From a virus: DNA of 64,000 bases. The stretch is from positions 1-64,000 of IMG/VR virus record IMGVR_UViG_3300049596_001007; one strand, written 5' to 3'. The notes below the pieces were generated by a model. The model saw only the letters and a list, made by a program, of their open reading frames with translations. It did not search any database and had not been told where the DNA came from. Below, one piece after another: positions 60,279 to 64,000 of the stretch. The translations under genes were made by a program, and so were the position numbers. Every line of letters starts with the position of its first letter. The stretch's first letter is position 1.

Positions 60279-62101
60279 CAGTACTTATCCCCCCAATTTT
60301 CAAGTGGACCGTCAACGTCTGCTGTTAAAGGAACAGCCCAGCCTTCGGTTGTTGTCATGCATTCTTTTACAATACGTTTGATTTCTTCAGCATCTTTGCG
60401 TGGTGCATTGAGCACTATTTCGTCGTGAACAGGAACGATAAGCAGCTCTGTAAGATCCGCTTGATCCAACTTAATGAGGTTGCTCTTGAACACCTCTGCT
60501 GCTCCACCTTGAATTAGGTAGTTGACTAAGGTGTATACGCGGTTATCGTCGCATGGAAGTCTACGCCCAGTCCATGTGTACACGTAGCCTTGGCCTTCAG
60601 CTCTAGTCCTCCGCATACCGACATCTTCAATTTGTTTTTGGAAATGCGACATGCCGGGGAACCTGCTATCAAAAGCGTCTGAAGTATGCTTCATCTGCGC
60701 CTCGTGCACTCCAGCAGTTAGCGCCTGCTTTGCGACGCCTGCTCCATATAGTCGCCCGTACACCATGCTCTTAATAAGCCCACGTCGTTTGTCTGACTTC
60801 TGCATTTCAGGATCTGCGTAAACCTCACGACCGATTTCAGTAAAAGGATCTGATCCAGTGGCGTCTGCCAGATGGAAAAGATTAACTAAGTTCTCATCTT
60901 GAGACAGACTTGCAAACATTCTAAACTCAACCTGGTCAAGGTCGCTTGTGACAATCACATGGTCATCATCTTTTGGAATAAACGCGCTACGGACTACATT
61001 GTCGCCTTTTGGAAGAGTCTGTAGGGCAGGACTCGTAATAGACATACGACTTGTCCTAGCACCAAGTGTTCTAACAGATGGATGAACGAAGCCGTTGACG
61101 TTGTCAGTAATGAAATTAGAAAAATAAGTATTGGCCAGTTTGTCGGCTTTTCGTTGCTTCAAGCACGTGTCGGCTAAATTGGTTATTTCTGGCGTAGTGT
61201 CAATCATCAGCATTCTGAGCTGATCTTTAGTGCAAGACTTCTGGCCAGTAGGAGTGTACTCACTAATTTCTGCGCCAAGACTCTCAAACAAACGAACTAA
61301 CTGCTGGTTGCTTGTAATTGACACTCCACCATATTGCTGCTTAGCCCAGACTTTGACCGAGTCTGCGTACGCTGTCAGCTCTTCGTATTTCTTCTTTGAG
61401 TAGTCTAAGTCAATTCGTGCGCCGTTTAGTTCCATGCGTGTGACAATTCGTCGTGTCTGCATTTCAAGTTCATACGGTTTTGAGTACGCAGCACCAGGGC
61501 CGCACTTTTCGTAAAACTGTTCCCAGAGACGAGTAGTCAATACGCAGTCAAGCGCGCCATACGACCAATATGGTTGGAAGTTAATAGGCACAGTTCCCCA
61601 TGTCCAACCATTCTTTGCTAGTTCAGTGTCTAGCGTGTCCTGAAGAGCAACTGCACGGCTATCAATGTGCAATGCTGCAAGACGCTTGAGAGCGCCAGAT
61701 CCAAGTGGGTCAATAATATGAGCCATAATCATCGTGTCATGCGCACGGTGCCAAGGTAGTTCCCAACGAGACTGAACAGCAAACCATCGCGCTTCAAACG
61801 CAATGTTGTGGCAGATGATAGGACCGTCAAACTTATCCATGCCTTCGTAGAAGACACCTTTCCATTCGTCCCACGGAATAGACCAACCTTGCTCACCGTC
61901 GCCAACCTGGACTAAACGAAGACGACCATGCCATGGAGAAAATGCGTGGTCCCGAGGATTGCCTGGAAGCTCGCCAGTTTCAGTGTCAACGGCAAGCGCG
62001 TTGTGCGGACGCCGCTGGCTCAACCACTCAAGAAACTGAGTAGCTTTTTCGGCCGAGTCTACTAAGTGTAGTTGTACGTTTGATAAGTCTGTTGTTGTCA
62101 T
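60278..62101 (-). CDS. polA: DNA polymerase I family A with 3'-5' exonuclease
   Basis: 607 residues. Exo: DTETG (39-43), HNIAFEARW (98-106) and YGALDCVLTT (Asp185). Polymerase: DLDQVEFR (387-394), RRGLIKSMVYGRLYG (R440, K444, Y448), and the late VHDEI. Tyr448 is at the O-helix position (Phe762 in E. coli), as in T7 polymerase, and predicts easy use of dideoxy- and altered nucleotides. No 5' nuclease domain, normal for phage. Main replicase, with the primase-helicase at 23545. Confidence 0.95.
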   Translation of the reverse strand: MTTTDLSNVQLHLVDSAEKATQFLEWLSQRRPHNALAVDTETGELPGNPRDHAFSPWHGRLRLVQVGDGEQGWSIPWDEWKGVFYEGMDKFDGPIICHNIAFEARWFAVQSRWELPWHRAHDTMIMAHIIDPLGSGALKRLAALHIDSRAVALQDTLDTELAKNGWTWGTVPINFQPYWSYGALDCVLTTRLWEQFYEKCGPGAAYSKPYELEMQTRRIVTRMELNGARIDLDYSKKKYEELTAYADSVKVWAKQQYGGVSITSNQQLVRLFESLGAEISEYTPTGQKSCTKDQLRMLMIDTTPEITNLADTCLKQRKADKLANTYFSNFITDNVNGFVHPSVRTLGARTSRMSITSPALQTLPKGDNVVRSAFIPKDDDHVIVTSDLDQVEFRMFASLSQDENLVNLFHLADATGSDPFTEIGREVYADPEMQKSDKRRGLIKSMVYGRLYGAGVAKQALTAGVHEAQMKHTSDAFDSRFPGMSHFQKQIEDVGMRRTRAEGQGYVYTWTGRRLPCDDNRVYTLVNYLIQGGAAEVFKSNLIKLDQADLTELLIVPVHDEIVLNAPRKDAEEIKRIVKECMTTTEGWAVPLTADVDGPLENWGDKY

Positions 62102-62571
62102 TTGTCCTCGATAGCTAATACTTCAATGCCGCACTTTATCAGGTAGTCAATAACGTCGTACGGACGCCGATGCATATCTGCCTGGCGAAGTCGGCATACA
62201 ACTCGGTATATGCCAGAGTTAGAAATAAGTTTAGCGCATTGCGTGCACGGTGCGCTTGTTATGTATATAGTTCCAAACTCACTTACAGAGCGGTCTACGT
62301 ACAAAAGAGCGTTTGCTTCGGCGTGAATTGCTGGACAGCCGTCGTACATATTGTCTAGTGGAGTTTTGCCCTGAGCTCGTTCGCACCAGTTCATACAGTC
62401 ACCAGCTTCTGGCCAAGTAGCCGCCGGCCCGTTGTATCCAGTTGACACAATGTGCTGATCGTGAGAAACAATGACAGCGCCCATCTGAGCGCGAGAGCAT
62501 CTAGAGCGTTTGCTTATAGTTTCGGCTACAGCGAGCCATGTCTCGTCCCACGAAGGACGTGTGTCCGTCAC
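62098..62571 (-). CDS. dCMP deaminase
   Basis: 157 residues. H83-A-E85 in AIHAEANALL, and C109/C112 in APCTQCAK, the zinc-deaminase site. N-terminal SRCSRAQMGAVIVSHD and GYNG are typical of deoxycytidylate deaminases. It makes dUMP for thymidine synthesis and so balances dC and dT pools. ATGA overlap with the polymerase. It competes with the homologue at 62747 if that acts on dCMP. Confidence 0.92.
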   Translation of the reverse strand: MTDTRPSWDETWLAVAETISKRSRCSRAQMGAVIVSHDQHIVSTGYNGPAATWPEAGDCMNWCERAQGKTPLDNMYDGCPAIHAEANALLYVDRSVSEFGTIYITSAPCTQCAKLISNSGIYRVVCRLRQADMHRRPYDVIDYLIKCGIEVLAIEDK

Positions 62572-62744
62572 TATTGGTCGTCCTGACTGTGTCTAATTGC
62601 GTCACTAACTGCGGATGTCATTATTTTAGAAACCAGCTCGAGAGCTTCTCGTCTAGAGAATCCTGCTTCTTTAAGTGTTTCATACAACTCATGCATGCTT
62701 ACCGCAGCATCTTTCATCGGTGTTGAGTTGAACTTGTCGTCCAT
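62571..62744 (-). CDS. small hypothetical protein (57 aa)
   Basis: Start ATG 62742-62744 with AAAGGAAA upstream; a longer frame is unlikely. MDDKFNSTPMKDAAVSMHEL and AGFSRREALELVSKIMTS are helical, a short form common next to thymidylate-type genes in actinophages (recall). Function unknown. Confidence 0.55.
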   Translation of the reverse strand: MDDKFNSTPMKDAAVSMHELYETLKEAGFSRREALELVSKIMTSAVSDAIRHSQDDQ

Positions 62745-62746
62745 AT

Positions 62747-63601
62747 TTATTTTCCTTTGTTCTTGTCTATTGCTTTGATCATTGCGTCTGCGTACCACCG
62801 CTCGGCTGGTGATAAACGTTCAAGTGTGTCTGGGTGCGTAGTTGCGTACAACGCTAAAGATGCAGAAGCTTCGACTTCACGCCACGATCTTCCTGTTATT
62901 TCTGGCGGTACTTCAACATTGCTTGTTTTTCTAAGAGCGTCCGCTGCTTCATAGTTGTTTTCGTAAATGTGAAGAGAACCGACGTGGTGGGCATAGGCAC
63001 CTGGCTCAATACCAAGAACGGAGCACATAGCCAATTGCACTCGTGTGAATTGAAAGAAATCGTATGCGGCGCCAAGCCACACGTCATTTGATCGCATATA
63101 TACGCTCATGTTAAGCTTGTTATTGCGGATACGGAACTGATGCAAAATTGTGCAAGGGTAGTCGCGCTTCTTTTCAAGCATGTCACGCTCAGGATTCCAA
63201 ATAGTGACTACTGCTTGTCTCGTATCTGGGTCTTTGCGTAGTCTTTCAATCATCACATCGTATTGACCTTTTGTTCTTGTTCCGTACGAGCCGTGAAATA
63301 GCCCGTCGTCCTCCGTGTAATTGGCAAACTGCGGACCAATGTCAATCACCAATTGCGGAATGCTTAGCCCTGACATCAATTGGCATGCTTCAACAGCACC
63401 GATACCTGGAACAGTGCCTCGGTTTACACCTAAAGGAAGCGCGGCTCTGACGTCTGAAATATAAATAGTAGCATCTTCTATTTCTCTAGTATTCATTCCT
63501 CTAGGCGCGACATGCTCGCCGTGCTTTAACACGTGTTGAACAAGATCAACGTAGCCGTTTACGCCGTCTTCAATCTCAATCGTTTTTACCTTTACATCCA
63601 T
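62747..63601 (-). CDS. thymidylate-synthase homologue with dCMP-type active site (putative dCMP hydroxymethylase)
   Basis: 284 residues. Catalytic Cys150 in YPCTILHQF; RSNDVWLG (170-177) binds phosphate. Then AAYDFFQF has Asp181 where thymidylate synthases have Asn (E. coli N177, L-P-F-N). That Asn-to-Asp change switches selection from dUMP to dCMP and is found in T4 dCMP hydroxymethylase. HHVGSLHIYENN follows, as in both groups. So it may make 5-hydroxymethyl-dCMP (or 5-methyl-dCMP) from dCMP and methylene-tetrahydrofolate. If it is an ordinary ThyA, the Asp must be tolerated. The dCMP deaminase is in the same operon. Confidence 0.8.
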   Translation of the reverse strand: MDVKVKTIEIEDGVNGYVDLVQHVLKHGEHVAPRGMNTREIEDATIYISDVRAALPLGVNRGTVPGIGAVEACQLMSGLSIPQLVIDIGPQFANYTEDDGLFHGSYGTRTKGQYDVMIERLRKDPDTRQAVVTIWNPERDMLEKKRDYPCTILHQFRIRNNKLNMSVYMRSNDVWLGAAYDFFQFTRVQLAMCSVLGIEPGAYAHHVGSLHIYENNYEAADALRKTSNVEVPPEITGRSWREVEASASLALYATTHPDTLERLSPAERWYADAMIKAIDKNKGK

Positions 63602-63606
63602 TATTG

Positions 63607-64000
63607 CTATATCCTTTCAATCTCGGGATTGCCAAGAATTGTGATAAGGCTGGTTAGCCTTCCAACAGACATATTGTTCTGATTGACTACACCAGCGCTT
63701 CGCCACACAGTATCTGGCAATGACTCAATAAGCGCTTCTTCTGAGCTTCCTTCTGCTGGGAAGCATGGAAGAATGCTGCCATTAGTGTCCCAGCTACCGA
63801 TGTAAAGAATTTTAGGGTTTGGAGACCCGATGTACTCGCCAAATTGCGCTAACTTTTTGGCCTCATCGTGTACTTCTTCTGCGCGGTGTATGACATATTG
63901 AGCAAGCAAGTCAATGGAGGCAACGCTGTCAGCGCGAGGAGTCAGTTTGCCAGCAAGACTGAAAACTTCCTGAGAAGTCTGTTCATATAGATCTACGATT
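63607..64000 (-). CDS. hypothetical protein, 5' end outside window
   Basis: The frame is open to the right edge, so the start is not seen; at least 130 residues. It continues SIDLLAQYVIHRAEEVHDEA and ILYIGSWDTNGSILPCFPAE. Mixed alpha/beta, no known family. Ends five bases before the thymidylate-synthase homologue and is probably in its operon. Confidence 0.65.
   Translation of the reverse strand, partial: IVDLYEQTSQEVFSLAGKLTPRADSVASIDLLAQYVIHRAEEVHDEAKKLAQFGEYIGSPNPKILYIGSWDTNGSILPCFPAEGSSEEALIESLPDTVWRSAGVVNQNNMSVGRLTSLITILGNPEIERI

Overview
The window reads as about 64 kb from the genome of a large double-stranded DNA phage. Genes are tightly packed, with many ATGA, TGATG and TAATG stop/start overlaps, and they lie in long same-strand blocks. 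There is one tRNA and there are no rRNA or housekeeping genes. It contains DNA polymerase A, a primase-helicase, a Sak4-type recombinase, tail fibres and an endolysin. The host is most likely an actinobacterium: two WhiB-type proteins, a DUF3039 protein, DUF2746-like and r1t-like holin candidates, and secreted proteins with long threonine linkers resembling those of aquatic Actinobacteria (inference). Both edges cut genes. Capsid, portal, large terminase and tape measure are absent, so the genome extends beyond the window.

Layout. 1-3221 (minus): CHAP-like cell-wall protein, a terminase-small-subunit-like protein, a Lys/Ala/Pro-rich protein, a holin-like protein, tRNA-Thr and small genes. 3645-13640 (mostly plus): a giant secreted beta-helix protein, a nuclease, a ferredoxin, a subtilisin-like protease, a nucleotidyltransferase, a clavaminate-synthase-like oxygenase and many very small genes. 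13633-19644 (minus): WhiB, a holin candidate, B12-dependent ribonucleotide reductase, DUF3039, a GH130-like protein, a methyltransferase and a Nei/Fpg glycosylase. 19769-26211 (both strands): endolysin, membrane protein, lytic transglycosylase, serine recombinase, a ribbon-helix-helix protein and the primase-helicase. 26392-45926 (plus): a phosphoesterase and then a very large tail-fibre region. It has collagen-like fibres, a histidine-rich fibre and repeated carbohydrate-binding-type C-termini. A cargo cassette sits inside it: prolyl-hydroxylase-like oxygenase, tryptophan-halogenase-like flavoenzyme, cation/proton antiporter and several unknowns. 45962-47183 (plus): a glycosyltransferase and a small coiled-coil gene. 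47137-64000 (minus): WhiB-like protein, photodimer glycosylase-like protein, cytosine-C5 methyltransferase, dUTPase/dCTPase-like protein, a five-gene sugar-activation and glycosyltransferase block, and the replication module (SSB-like, Sak4, PD-(D/E)XK nuclease, SNF2 helicase, RuvC-like nuclease, PolA, dCMP deaminase, thymidylate-synthase homologue).

How the genes may work together. The strongest candidate for an unusual system is DNA hypermodification. The thymidylate-synthase homologue at 62747-63601 has Asp where true thymidylate synthases have the dUMP-selecting Asn, the signature of dCMP (hydroxy)methylases. The same minus-strand block holds a dUTPase/dCTPase-like enzyme, dCMP deaminase, a C5-cytosine methyltransferase, two glycosyltransferase-like proteins, a nucleotidyltransferase, a HAD phosphatase and a small-molecule kinase. 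Together these could make, charge and attach a sugar to a modified cytosine.

A second candidate is the fibre cassette, in which collagen-like and His-rich fibres lie next to an oxygenase, a halogenase and an antiporter that phages rarely carry. All functions are read from sequence motifs by eye; no database search was possible.
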